The notes below the pieces were generated by a model. The model did not search any database. It was given only the letters and a program-made list of their open reading frames with translations, and was not told the DNA's origin. A DNA stretch of 64,000 bases from Sabellastarte sp. h YS-2021 (lineage: Eukaryota; Annelida; Polychaeta; Sabellida; Sabellidae). Shown here piece by piece: positions 1-11,130 of the stretch. The position numbers were made by a program, and so were the translations under genes. Numbering within the stretch: the stretch's first letter is position 1; each line of letters opens with the position of its first letter. The DNA is taken from assembly GCA_964017235.1 (NCBI GenBank), contig OZ024939.1:45858241-45922240 (forward strand). Direction: 5' to 3'.

Positions 1-1525
1 ATTTCTATTTTGCAATACTATGTAAATCTTTCAACACTGAATTAAATGCTAATGAAAACTTTACATAGTCCGCTTTAGGAAATACAATTAATGTTTATCT
101 CTTTCACCACTATATGTCCTTGGTAGTTTTCTAAGGGAAGTATTGATTGATTGATTGTGGGCAAAGTTCCTTGTGAGCAAAAGGCTCTGTCTGTAGAGTT
201 TGCATTGGGTAAAGTTCTTGTGGGCAAAGTTCTTGGATTCGCATCCATCGTCTTTGGGTATAATTTTGCTTGCCAAATAAAAATATTTTAATTTGATTTA
301 CCAAGTTATTATATAAGTACTTATGTTTTCTACAAAGTTATGTCACAAGTAAGATGGGTCCCATGGAGGAGTTCTAGTCAAAATATGTTGCGTGAGTCTG
401 GGGATATGTTGGCACCGAGTTGACCCAATATAGTTGACTTATTGCAGGGATTTTGGGCCACAAGTAGATTTCCTTGTGTCAGTATCAGGCCTGGATCTTT
501 CTCAATTATTATTTTGTCAATTTTTGACCCGTGGCTCATTGCAGAGCTGAGCAAAAGTTACTCTGAGGTCCCACTGTTAAGTAAATTGATGAACAGCAAA
601 ATGCAACAATTGCAAAACCTTGATCGAAATGGAATATAAGTCTTGCTGGATGGAGCCTATGGTTTCTCAAAGATTCCTGTGATACAACCAGGGATAAGTA
701 TGAGCACACAGGATAAAAGATGATGACATTGGCATATCTGAGATGATAAATTGTGTGTCAAATGCCAGTGAGCTGAATTCCAGTTTCTGTGTACCAGGAG
801 GAGATAATGTGGCTCACAGGATCATTTTGTCTGCTGCCTATCAAACTAATGATAATTTCTACATCAATCAATATATATTAGATGAAGATTGCATCTTTTC
901 TAGTGAGAATATCACATCGGGTAAAAATTGCTGTGAATAACTAAATTGATAATTTGGGTAACAGGTAATATTATAAAACCATTTCGGTCAGTACCAATAT
1001 GCTTCTCCATTTTATTTCCCTGTTTTTGAAAATGTTGTCATTCATCCATTTGATTTCCATAATACTTGAGAAGGTCTGCATTTAATCAAATTGAGTAGTT
1101 TTACTTCTTTTGTCTAAATTCAATATTAATTTTTATGAGTATAATATTAATTGACACAAGTACAGTTTCATACTGGATAGATATTATATGATCAAACATC
1201 TGATGTTTAATATATATTGTGCCGTAATTCATGTATGATAACATGATAATGTTTTAAATTTTATTTGTTGATAGTGTTTCCCGGTATTGAAGTGATATCA
1301 CTGGACTTTGATTCTGGTGAACATCCCTTTTCCCTCTTATCTGACAATATGTTTATGGGGTGGAATATTGTACCCCCATGCCATGGTGAAGAAAACTGCT
1401 TCACTCATTAGAAAGAATAGGCTTTTGGGTCAGTGTCAGGCATGTTGCTGGAGCTCAAGTTTTAGCAGATTTGTTAGAAATTTCTTTTTATTACATTTTA
1501 TTTCTGTTTAATGATGTTTAGGACT
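1..1525. other. Unidentified AT-rich DNA
   Basis: No recognisable gene. The stretch 700-940 on the plus strand reads open for about 70 codons without family resemblance that I can name, and 1290-1400 has a similar short open patch. These could be decayed exons or repeat-derived. Nothing else is supported here. Confidence 0.4.
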
Positions 1526-1776
1526 GATAACCCATGGAGGGACCACGGTGGCAGAGTGGTAACACTCTCGCCTCCCACCTCTGAGGCTGAGGTTCGGTTC
1601 CCGGCACGGCCTCGAGTGGGCAAGCCGGTAGTTGCTTGCCGTTAGTCGGCAGTTTATAGTACAGAACCCTGACGAACTGAATGTACTGGTTTCCTCTGCC
1701 CTTCCAACTACCCGTCGTGATATGACCTGTACACTGTTGAAAGCGATATAAAACCCTAAATAAGATAACCCATGGA
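1526..1776 (+). mobile_element. tRNA-derived SINE, family 1, copy a, with 13-bp target duplication
   Basis: The SINE body is 1539-1763. It starts with a tRNA-like head carrying a polymerase III A box (TGGCAGAGTGG) and a B box (GGTTCGGTTCC), followed by a tRNA-unrelated body and a short A-rich tail ending TAAATAA. The 13-bp sequence GATAACCCATGGA flanks it at 1526-1538 and 1764-1776, the signature of LINE-assisted retroposition. Two further copies lie at 7487 and about 26610. Confidence 0.9.
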
Positions 1777-1788
1777 TTCAATGATATT

Positions 1789-1992
1789 CCAAGTTATTAA
1801 AGTTTTGCTGCTTCGCTCTTTTAAGTATCCATATAAAATAATAAACAAAGTAAAAACAAAGAGCATATCAAATAAATAGATTTATTTGAGCTTTCGGAGC
1901 CTCACTCCTTCATCAGAAATAGCTTAATTACAATTGTTTAAATTTGAAAGAAAGCTCTTTTTAAATGTAAATAAACAAAATTACATCAAAAT
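1789..1992 (-). repeat. Left pseudo-LTR arm of the Penelope-like remnant
   Basis: Reverse complement of 2763-2962. It contains the segment CTGATGA...GCTCC-GAAA-GCTC (minus strand, about 1888-1915) that recurs in all four pseudo-LTR arms in the window. Confidence 0.75.
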
Positions 1993-2009
1993 GATTCGGT
2001 TCAAAAGAT

Positions 2010-2442
2010 GTGTCTGGCATAACTTTGCCATGTGGTAGAAAACGTTGTCTTACATGTCCCTTTGTTTTCAATGAGGTACACACAGTTGAGGGCCCTAGAG
2101 GTAAATTTACTCCTTCAGGTAGTTTTTCTTGTATCACCAAAGATGTCATTTATTGCATTGAATGTATTAGATGTGGAGAGATTTATATCGGGGAAACAGA
2201 AAGGAGGTTTAGGAGATAGGATAAGAGAACACTTGAGAGATGTGAAGAACAAGAATAGACATAGAGATGTAGCTATTCACTTCAACTCTTTGGGCCACAG
2301 TTTAGATCATTTCAGAGTGCAAGTTCTGTTTGAAAACATCAATGGTAATTTGGCCAGGAAAATCAAGGAAAGTTACTTCATTATGAAATTTAGCTGTGTG
2401 TACCCACTGGGTATGAACAGGGACAATGGAATTGTAGTATAA
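2010..2442 (+). pseudogene. GIY-YIG endonuclease domain of a Penelope-like element, frameshifted
   Basis: The first frame (2010-2219) has a Cys motif CGRKRCLTCP, then VIYCIECIRCGEIYIGET, where the GIY-YIG signature appears as GEIYIGET. A one-base shift near 2208 moves the rest into another frame, which continues GDRIREHL and HFNSLGHSLDHF to 2442. The order Cys-rich motif, GIY-YIG, R-x3-EH and HFN-x3-HS matches the Penelope endonuclease. In the family this domain nicks DNA for target-primed reverse transcription. The upstream reverse transcriptase is missing, so the copy cannot be autonomous. Confidence 0.85.
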
Positions 2443-2762
2443 ATGTTATCTCTCTTACAATTTGTTTAATTTGAATTCTTTTGTTGAGGATATTGATTTT
2501 TATTGTCATTGTTAAAATTGTGCGAATTTAAGAAATTTTGGATTTTTTTTTTTTGACATTATAGTTATTTTTAAAAAAATTTTTTAAATTTGAAAATTTT
2601 CGATTTTGTGACGTCATAGTGAAAAATTGCAAAAAAAAATAAAAATTTTGATTTTTGTGACATCATAGTAAAAAAAATTTTTTGTGATGTCATCTTAAAA
2701 TTTATGACGTAAATATGACTAATTATGTGTTTTAAGTAATAATGACGTGTTTTGCTTTGTTA

Positions 2763-2962
2763 ATTTTGATGTAATTTTGTTTATTTACATTTAAAAAGAG
2801 CTTTCTTTCAAATTTAAACAATTGTAAGCTATTTCTGATGAAGGAGTGAAGCTCCGAAAGCTCAAATAAATCTATTCATTTGATATGCTCTTTGTTTTTA
2901 CTTTGTTTATTATTTTATATGGATACTGAAAAGAGCGAAGCAGCAAAACTTTAATAACTTGG
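2763..2962 (+). repeat. Right pseudo-LTR arm of the Penelope-like remnant
   Basis: Inverted copy of 1789-1992, ending CTTTAATAACTTGG, the exact complement of the left outer end CCAAGTTATTAAAG. Confidence 0.75.
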
Positions 2963-3669
2963 AACTTCTACAAGAAGACATGGCCAGGATAGCTTTTGAA
3001 GTTCTAGAAATTTATTTACTTGGGATTTATGAAATCCTTTCTTCTACTCCATCTATGTCTACAGGAAGTCTTCTTCCTCATCTTCCGTTTATCTCCCGTA
3101 TTTTATTCTAGCTAGGCCAGATTTTACGCAAGGTCGAATTGCTGCTGATATGAAATAAAAGACCGAGTTTAAGAATTTTTCAATTCCAGTTACTTATTTT
3201 CACAACTGAAGAAGACAAGATCCTTCATACTACCAGTTTCTGGCTTTAGTTAGGAGCTGGTTAGATCTATCAGCCATAATCAACTTGAAGCGCCTGATAA
3301 TGGGGAGAGATTGCTGTCTCCTGCATTAAAACAGACACCTTTTTACTTTACACCAAACCTGTGATGTGATTTTTCCACTTCAGCACCGAAATACCATATT
3401 CTTTGGCCAGGATTTGTTTGTAATCTACCTCATCTTCTACAGCTACTTCAGTACCAGACAGTTTACCACCAGGAGACAGTAGAACACTAGCATGTACAAA
3501 TCCTGGGGTTTGTCAGCCTTTCATTAGGATTCTTGGAAATTCACTTCAAACATGGAAGGCTTGCTGCATGCTTGTTTGAGATCTGTGGACGAATTCTTCA
3601 ATAAAACACAGCTCAATAAAAGACAAATAAAAGACAGATCAGCCTTCATTTCTGCAGATCTTTTTTGTT
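2963..3669. other. Unassigned stretch with a coding-like minus-strand patch
   Basis: On the minus strand 3506-3357 is open for about 50 codons with protein-like composition (for example TPGFVHASVLLSPGG and VDYKQILAKEYG). The reading ends near a possible splice donor. I do not recognise the family. The remainder shows no gene. Confidence 0.35.
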
Positions 3670-4136
3670 CCAAGTTATTAAAGTTTTGCTGCTTCGCTCT
3701 TTTAAGTATCCATATAAAATAATAAACAAAGTAAAAACAAAGAGCATATCAAATAGATAGATTTATTTGAGCTTTCGGAGCTTCACTCCTTCATCAGAAA
3801 TAGCTTACAATTGTTTAAATTTGAAAGAAAGCTCTTTTTATATGTAAATAAACAAAATTACACCAAAATGACTTTTTAACAAAGCAAAACACGTCATTAT
3901 TACTTAAAACACATATTTAGTCATATTTACGTCATAAATTTTTTTTAGAAAATCCTTTAAATTTGTTAAAACGTCATTTTGATGTAATTTTGTTTATTTA
4001 CATATAAAAAGAGCTTTCTTTCTCAAATTTAAACAATTGTAAGCTATTTCTGATGAAGGAGTGAAGCTCCGAAAGCTCAAATAAATCTATTTATTTGATA
4101 TGCTCTTTGTTTTTACTTTGTTTATTATTTTATATG
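3670..4136. mobile_element. Second Penelope-like inverted pseudo-LTR pair, non-coding
   Basis: Left arm 3670-3870 (minus orientation) and right arm 3975-4136 (plus orientation) are the same pseudo-LTR as at 1789-2962, separated by only about 100 bp with no coding sequence. The right arm stops at TATATG before the part that would match CCAAGTTATT, so it is truncated at its junction with the DIRS C remnant. Confidence 0.75.
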
Positions 4137-7100
4137 ATTCTTGAGATCAAGGTACACGTTACCAGATAGTGGATGCCTCCCTGGCTGTTCATATTGGTAA
4201 CCACTAATGAATTGTCTGTGAAAATCAACAGATCTCGATTCAGAAGCTGATTTCTGAATCATTTTGAACTAACAACATTTGTTTTAACTGTAGAATGTGA
4301 TGCGGAGCCTTGACTCTTCCTGATTTCATAGACCAGTGGCTGTGGATGCTTCAAGAGAGCACCCCCAGCCTTTAGGGAAGCAACCGTGAAGGGAAGGAGA
4401 CTGTGCCCCTTCTGAAGGAGTGGTTAGTACTCCTTCAAAATTGAAAGATTTGACCACCACTGAAGATGATCTCTGTGAACCAGAAACACAATACGTGTCC
4501 ATATCAGGAAGTGGATATCCAAAGATTGAGGATATCTGCAGAATTCTTCAGATACCATTGCAGTGGCTTCACCTGCAAACCCCATGGTATCAACTTCTCC
4601 AATGAAGCCATGCTTTCAAAGTGGCATGAGCTTCCCTGGAGATCTGTGACAAACTTCAACATGGTAACTGGGCTTTCGAGGAGACAGTTTTTTGTTTTGT
4701 TTTTTTTTTAAGTTAGGAAGACTAACCCCACCCTGAGGTAGAATTTGTAACCAAAAACATCGGTTCCTTGAGTTGGAAATAAATCTGACTTATTAGCTAA
4801 TTGTGATCCAACCTAGGCTTTCGACAAGATGAACCAACGAGTGGGTGTTTTCTTGGCATTGCTGTTTTGACTTGTTTTCATTAACCAACCGCCTATATAT
4901 TGGCGAATACTGGTGCCTTCTGCAAGAGCCATCAGTTTCACCTCTTTTGCTACCATGGTGAACTGGAGAGGAACTGTAGCAATATTGCAGGGCAAGGCAG
5001 TGAACTGGTAGAATCTGTAGCCTCCAATGAGGCGAAGATACTTTTGTTAGCTGGGTGTAACGAATTCCGAATATTGTAACAGATTCCATTAAGTAAGGCA
5101 CAGCTTGTTGACCTGACCTTAACTATCACTGACTGCCATTTCTTCCTTCCCTATCGCAAGAAGTAAACTATAAACTCCAGCAATGTGACACTAGCACTGG
5201 TGATGTCGCCCTCTTGTCGATCATTCCATAAACAGCTTCTATCAAAACTGCTGTTTCTGTCGTTTTTTCTTTTTTTTAACTTTTGCCAACCTCACCTCTA
5301 AAAGGTCTGGCTACCTACCATCCCTACTTCCATAGAGCCTGTATAAGTAAGTCCTCTCCCCTTTAAACTAGCTGAGGAGTAGGAGTCATTTGTAACTCAA
5401 TTTCCTGGGTAACTGGCATGATAGGGACAAAAAGATCTACTCTGAGGCCTGGTGTCCCTTTACTAATCCAGCCTATGAGCATGCTCACTTGTAGACTTAC
5501 TAATCATCCTGATTTTCATGAAAACACTAGATGAAAAACCTCTGAACATCTGAAAATATGTCCAGCAAGAGAACCTCATTGGGAGTGAAACAAGCATTGT
5601 AGGTATGCTAAAAGCATTCTAAGTTACATCCCTCCTGTTGAGTCACATGTTTTTATACATGGTCAAACTCCAACAAGAAGATTTGAACACAACCTGGTTG
5701 ACTGGACTGTAAATGCAAAGCACATTGCACATTCTCCAAGGCATAATCGAAGTCTGTAACATATCACGGTGATCCCTAGGATCCTTTAAATTAGACCCGA
5801 ACTGACAAAGTCAATACACTCTGGTCCCTATTACGGTCTTCTACAAGGGAACTTGTCCCTAAAGTGTCTGAAAGTGAACTTCCTGCAGACCTCCTGCAAC
5901 TAAGGAGCTGTCCAGGAAAGTGATTTATGTAAGGAAGTCCAAGCAAAACTTCTTCCTGTATAACTGCTCTTTAAAAACACCAGAGGCTTCAAACTCCTTG
6001 AAACCCAAAACAAAGGCCACATTCAACGCTGGCTATTCACCCAAGGAATGTGGGGATTCACAGAGGTAGGGAAATGTGCCAAAACGAGGGAACATTCACA
6101 CCGCCTGTGACTGTTATATCAATAACTAGCCACTTAATAATGGTCAGCAAAAAACTCTGAAAGAATAAGGACTAGGTTCTTGATTCTTGAGATGAATCAC
6201 AATCCCCATCACCTGACAACCCGATTCTACTCCTTTGAGAGGTATAGAAACCCGATTCTACCTCTAAATTCTTGAAAACATTTAAACAAATGCTTTGCTT
6301 GTAGATGCCTTGCTTGTAGAAAAGAATGACAGTCCCGATCATCTGACAACCCGAATCTAAACCTTTTGGGATGAATAGAAAACTCGATTGTCTTTGAATG
6401 ACGCCATGCAGGTATTTCCTCCACTGAATGTTTTGACTGGACCTCGACGGAAGAGTTTTCCGAAGAGGTAGTCTTTCCTGCATCCAAAACTCCTCCACGA
6501 TGCAGTGTCCACGGCAACATAAATGGCTGCCTCCAAGGGAGATTCCTTCTACTGACTCGTCGACAATCTATTCGACTGGGATGTATACTAGGATAAAAAA
6601 TTGCTTTCAATGCCTGGCTATTAGCACCCGACGTGAACAGCAATAATGGCCACTCAAATTGTCATTCTCATCCAAGATGGCGTCGTCCAGCTCGCTTCTG
6701 TTATTGAAGAGTACATTCTTTCTATATATGTATGATGCAAAATTATAGCTTCCAATGTCCAGCAAACTGAACCAAACGGCTGGCAAGCTGTATAATAATA
6801 TAATTGTTGCATTAGGGCCTTCTTTATGAAGACTGATTTCCTCGAGGTTGAAGACGATCGAACTCTCGATGTCGCCATCCAAAAAGTCCTTTATTGCATA
6901 ATATAATGCATACTTTCGAAGATTCAATAAATGTATAAGTTCTGTATGATATACATATAAAATATGAAGTGAGATTCACAGAAAAATCTCAAAAAATAAA
7001 TAAAACCTTGACAAAACTCTACTAATTCCCAAAGACTTCCATACTGATGATGGCCAACAAAAATAATGAAGTAAACAATGTGGTCATGTGACCTAATTGG

Positions 7101-7242
7101 CGGGAGGACGGACTACTGTAACCCAATGGCTTGATTAAGGTTGTTACATAACCTTAAAAATCGCATCTCTACGTTGGCCATTGGGTTGGATGGCTCCAAC
7201 AAATAGCTACTGTTAGGAAATGGTAAGGGTATTTCGCTATAA
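4137..7242 (-). mobile_element. DIRS family C, copy 1, decayed and left-truncated
   Basis: Minus-strand remnants of a DIRS pol: an RNase H-like stretch at about 4340-4160, then RT motif remnants. The stretch 6340-6640 closely matches 24420-24715 and 57770-58060. The right terminus about 6995-7242 matches 26865-27095 and 59450-59680 and ends TTTCGCTATAAAA, a version of the conserved right-end motif. The recombinase end is missing because the Penelope-like unit abuts at 4136. All frames are broken. Confidence 0.75.
4813..5060 (-). pseudogene. DIRS C reverse transcriptase fragment
   Basis: The minus strand reads LPCNIATVPLQFTMVAKEVKL, the equivalent of the RT motif B region of copies A, B and E, followed by QYIGGWLM where the others have YLDDWL. 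The catalytic aspartates of motif C are therefore lost. A frameshift then separates this from a downstream stretch matching the region following motif C in the other copies. No function is expected. Confidence 0.7.
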
Positions 7243-7473
7243 AAAAGGTATCTGTGCATTTTAAGGGGCCAGTTTGAATTGACCTCAAAGTTCAAGTTTT
7301 ATATCAAAATTTTAGAGACAACTTTTCCAGAAAGGGAAAAGAAAGCTTCTTGATTCAAAAATTAGGCACTGTATTTCCAGAGGGTATGAATATAGAGGGG
7401 GGAATTGTAACATATATCAAGTTTCTTATATTTACTTACCTTTTCTTTACATTTTTATGTACATATTGTCTAT

Positions 7474-7726
7474 TCTTCACTCTGTAGGGGGCCACAGTGG
7501 CAGAGTGGTAACACTCTCACCTCCCACCTCTGAGGCCAGGGTTCGGTTCCCGGCATGGCCTCAAGCTGGTAGTTGCTTGCCATTGGTCAACAGTTTACAG
7601 TACAGAACCCTGACGAACTGTATGTGCTGGTTTCCTCTGCCCTTCCAACTACCCCTTGTGATATGACCTGTACAGTGTTGAAAGCGACGTAAAACGCCAA
7701 ATAAATAAATAAATCTTCACTCTGTA
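7474..7726 (+). mobile_element. tRNA-derived SINE, family 1, copy b, with 13-bp target duplication
   Basis: Body 7487-7713 with A box TGGCAGAGTGG, B box GGTTCGGTTCC and an (AAAT)n tail. The direct repeat TCTTCACTCTGTA flanks it at 7474-7486 and 7714-7726. It lacks a short segment present in copy a after the B box. Confidence 0.9.
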
Positions 7727-8100
7727 ATGCTTGCATCCTTTGTATATTATGCAAGATTCTTCCATTTGGAACGCTAAATGATGCAATTTTTTTACTTTAT
7801 GTTTGATGATGTTTTTTGACGTCTTTATGAAGTTTTATGCTGCATGACATAATTATCAATTGTTACGTCACAATTTTTTTGTACAAAAAATCCAGAGATT
7901 GCTTAGTGATGGTCATTTTGTAAACTGTTATTGTATTTGAATTGGTTTGTGTTCTGAGGAAGGAGTGAGGCCTCGAAGATCAACAAATATACAAAATTTG
8001 CTCATTTATATTAACATTGGTTTTTTACCTGGGTTTGAAGAAACAAAGAGTGAAGCACCATATAATTAAAGTTAATCAAATAACATTCTAGCATCATTAA
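7727..8100 (+). repeat. Diverged Penelope-like pseudo-LTR fragment
   Basis: The stretch TTCTGAGGAAGGAGTGAGGC at 7953 followed by CTCGAAGATCAACAAATA, then TTTGCTCATTTATATT and GAAACAAAGAGTGAAGCACC, parallels the order and spacing of the pseudo-LTR at 2763-2962 at much lower identity. AT-rich DNA with GACGTC and CATAA motifs precedes it, as in the other copy. Confidence 0.5.
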
Positions 8101-8412
8101 TTTGGCACATTGTAGGTGAAAAAACCTATTTGAAAAGGATTATCTAAAATCAGTTGACTTTGTAGGTTTCCAGCTCAAAAATATTATGCTTAAACTCTTC
8201 CATTGCCTTGAAGGGGGGGGGGAGTTTATAATTTTAAACATTTTATTCTTACTGGTTAAAATATTTTACATTAGTATGTTAAGTTTTATCCATCTAAACC
8301 TATCTGTAAGACCAATTGCTTAAAAATTTATAGGCGTCTCCTATGGTTTTCCTCATCTCCTTCAATTCTATGTTCACTTGGGTTGATATACTATTAGCTG
8401 ATAAATTTAAGT

Positions 8413-9340
8413 TATGTTCACCCCACTGGGGGGTGGACATATTATTTTTGCTTTTTCCGGCGTCCGCCGTCCGTCACGCTTTTTTTCCGGTCATTTCAAG
8501 GAAATATATTTTTCCTATGTTTACCAAATTAGGTATGGGTGTTTATTGGGTTAATAGCTTGCATGGGATTGATTTTGGTGAAGATAGCGCTATAGCTAAC
8601 TAAGTAATAGCTACATTTGTGTACTTCTTTTGTTTCCGGGGATTTTAAGGAAAAATATTTGACATATCTTTACCAAATCTGGTACGAGCAATAGTTAGGT
8701 CAATAGCTTGCTTGGGATGGCTTTAGCGATAACAGCTATATAACGGAGTAATCGCTTTTTTGTTTTAAGCATTTTAAAGGAAAAGTATTTCACCTATGTT
8801 CACAAAATTTTGGATGAAGGATTGTTGGATCAGTAGCTTGCTTGGAATTACTTTTGATGACAATACCTTTATAGCTAACCGAGTAATAACTACTGTGCTA
8901 TATAGCTATTATGCTATTTTGAGTTGACTTGTTCTGGACATTTTAACATGACAATGTTTTCTATCTTCACAAAAATTTATATGAAGGATAATTGGGTCAG
9001 TAGTTTGGCCAGGATAGCTTTTGGTTGATGATAGCTTTGTAGCTATCTGAGTAATAGCTGCTTTGCTACTTTGAGCCTACTCTGAATTGCATTTCTGTTT
9101 TCACTCTTTTAAAGGAAACATATTTAACTCATCTTTTTAAAATTTTAACCTCCTGAGTAATAGCTACATAGCAAAAAATATAAATATGTCTATCTCCTAA
9201 ACCGTGCGAGATAGAGTGATTTCATCGAAATTTTAGACCCACAGGGTATCTAAGCAATGTACTTTTGGCCATTTTCAAAAAATTCTCACCTCTCCAAAAA
9301 TAGCGGCCATTTGGAATTTTTTGAATTTTTGCCAAAATGG
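8413..9340 (-). mobile_element. Hairpin-ended repeat family D, copy 1, truncated by DIRS A
   Basis: Starts with the terminal hairpin (ATGTTCACCCC-ACTGGG-GGTGGACAT), then a CpG-rich block (CGGCGTCCGCCGTCCGTC), then three imperfect modules of about 170-180 bp containing GTAATAGCTAC and TTGGGATTG motifs, then the ACCGTGCGAGATAGAG and GCGGCCATTTGGAATTTT segment. The same order inverted is seen at 58415-59347. DIRS copy A begins at 9341 and the rest of D is not found beyond it. Open frames across this region are repeat-derived. Confidence 0.7.
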
Positions 9341-9391
9341 AAAATTGCAAATTTAATAAGTAAATTAAATTTTTATAAGTGAATACCCAGT

Positions 9392-9557
9392 CCAATGGAC
9401 AATTGCTTTACCAGTCGGCGCGACCGGTCCTGCCAAATGTCAGAAAAAGACGTCCTGTAAAACTACCAGCAGGACTGGTCACAGAGTCGGCATTCCCCAG
9501 GTGGCGCAAGGTATATCATTTCCTGTCCAGTCATAATGACGTCATAGCATCTTTTTC
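9392..9557. repeat. Left inverted terminal repeat of DIRS A
   Basis: Matches the reverse complement of 21340-21504 (right repeat of copy B) from CCAATGGACAATTGC through TGACGTCATAGCATCTTTTTC with scattered differences. Confidence 0.85.
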
Positions 9558-9609
9558 ATGTCTAATCCTATTAAGACCCCTAGTAAGCTGATAGTCAGGG
9601 TCTTGTGTG

Positions 9610-9702
9610 TCCATTGGATAGGGTATTAACTTATAAAAATTTAATTTACTTATTAAATTTGCAATTTTATTGCGTTAATACATCCTATCCAATGGACAAT
9701 TG
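9610..9702. repeat. Internal complementary region of DIRS A
   Basis: First half complements the left outer end (9341-9400). Second half, from TTTTATTGCGTTAATAC, complements the right outer end seen at 21500-21527 in copy B. This is the classical DIRS arrangement thought to template circle formation. Confidence 0.85.
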
Positions 9703-10059
9703 TTGAATAACTACTGCTTGGTAGGTGGGTAAGCTGCTAGGACTTGAGTGAACTCATAAAATAACAATTGAAAAGGCCCATTTTGACCTTGGGTCAGTTG
9801 ACCTCAAGGACAAGGTTGGCTGAGACTAACCGGTTACCTGGAAGTCCAAGGTTGCCCCCCCCCCCCCCTTTTTCTCAGAACCTGCTCTGAGAATAGGAAG
9901 AGAGGGTTGAGTTTCAGTCCCATAGGAAATAAACTTCCCAAAGGAAGCAAGTCACAGTTTTTGGTTTTTTTTTATATACAATTGTACAAGCTATGTACAT
10001 ATATACATATCTACATATCTCGTCATTTTTGGGCGTGGTGGTGGTGGACCTGTTTGGCA

Positions 10060-11130
10060 GCCACCACTGGCACTAAATGAAAAATCTCTGTCAGCCCAAG
10101 CCACATCCTTCAAATAGAATTGTGTGAAGGTGTTGTGGGATTTCCAGTGACAGGCTGACAGAATCTGCTCTAAGGAGACCCCCGACTAGAAGGCCTTAGA
10201 AGCAGCAAAAGCCCTGACATCATGGGCTTTGACCTGATGCAGTGAGGGCCTCCTGGTCAGAGAGCTCATAACAAAGGATCACAGTTTGTTTGATCCATGA
10301 GGAGATGGTGGCAGGTGAGATGTCTTTATCAAAACCTTTCTTGAAGGAGACAAAGACCAACTCCTTGTTCTGCCTAATATCTGAGGTCCTGTCCAAGTAA
10401 TAGCGAAGGACTCTGACTGGACACAGGGACCTGTCACCCTTGAGTGACTTGTCCAGAGTGGGGGCCAGGGCTGGGATGGCCACTGGAGCCACACTATCTG
10501 GACCCTCCTTAGCCAGTTGATTGTTGGACAGAAAGCTGGTTGATGGGTATAAGGACACATTAGACTTGTCTGACTGTTGTCTAATGTTCTTATGAAGCCA
10601 AGCATGGATCTCACTCCTGCGTTTACCAGAACCCAGGGCCAGTAGAAAAAACAGTCTTGAAGTGTTTCAGTGAGGCCTTTTTTTAAGGTTCAAAGTTAGC
10701 CTTAGTCAGCTGGTGTAATACCAGGGACAGGTTCCAGGAGGGTATACCCCTCCCGCCCTTGGGCCTGTCTCTATGGAAGCTATCCAAGAGACGGGTGAGA
10801 TTCTCATCTTTGCTGGCATTAATGGTAGAGTTGCCCAATTTGTCAGCAATGGCTGAGCTGTAACCATCAATGGTACCAGGTTCCAACTTCCTGTCCTGAA
10901 ACAAGTACAACAGGAAGTCAGCTATGGCTTTCAGAGGGGGTGCCCTGAAGTCCACCTGATTACTGAGGCACCACTTTGTAAAAATGGCCCACTTTGCATC
11001 ATAGACAGATCTGGTTGATCCTCTTTGAGGAGCCTCAATTCGTGCTGCCACTGCCTCAGAGAACCCCTGGTCCTTGATTGCTGTGGCTCTAGGAGCCAGG
11101 CATGTAGGTTCAGGTTTGACAAGTTCCTGT
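10060..11130 (-). pseudogene. DIRS A tyrosine recombinase, disrupted
   Basis: The N-terminal half is in frame with the end of the preceding long frame and includes EAPQRGSTRSVYDAKWAIF, then GTIDGYSSAIADKLG. Further on are SLCPVRVLRYYLDRTSD, the H-x2-R box within AHDVRAFAASKAF, and the catalytic tyrosine in HNTFTQFYLKDVAW. Frameshifts near 10683 and 10240 and an in-frame stop right after AASKAF break the gene. In DIRS this enzyme integrates a circular DNA intermediate without target duplication, in place of a DDE integrase. Confidence 0.8.

Larger units (their letters stand above)
1789..2962 (+). mobile_element. Penelope-like element remnant with inverted pseudo-LTRs
   Basis: Two arms of about 200 bp, 1789-1992 and 2763-2962, are near-perfect inverted copies and enclose a GIY-YIG endonuclease fragment. 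Penelope-like retroelements combine reverse transcriptase with a C-terminal GIY-YIG domain and often carry terminal repeats in direct or inverted orientation. The reverse transcriptase portion is absent, so this is a truncated copy. The region between the domain and the right arm is very AT-rich with repeated GACGTCATA-like motifs. Confidence 0.75.

Noticed and set aside
440..940. Possible DDE transposase-like fragment (LLDGAYGFSKIP)
   Set aside because: Only one short phrase is suggestive. No catalytic triad, ends or second match to support it.
1539..1620. tRNA gene
   Set aside because: Promoter boxes are present, but it continues into a SINE body with tail and target duplication, and the cloverleaf is degenerate.
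8343..8603. 86-codon plus-strand open frame similar to 59401-59162
   Set aside because: The similarity is explained by repeat D shared by both places, and the frame spans the terminal hairpin.
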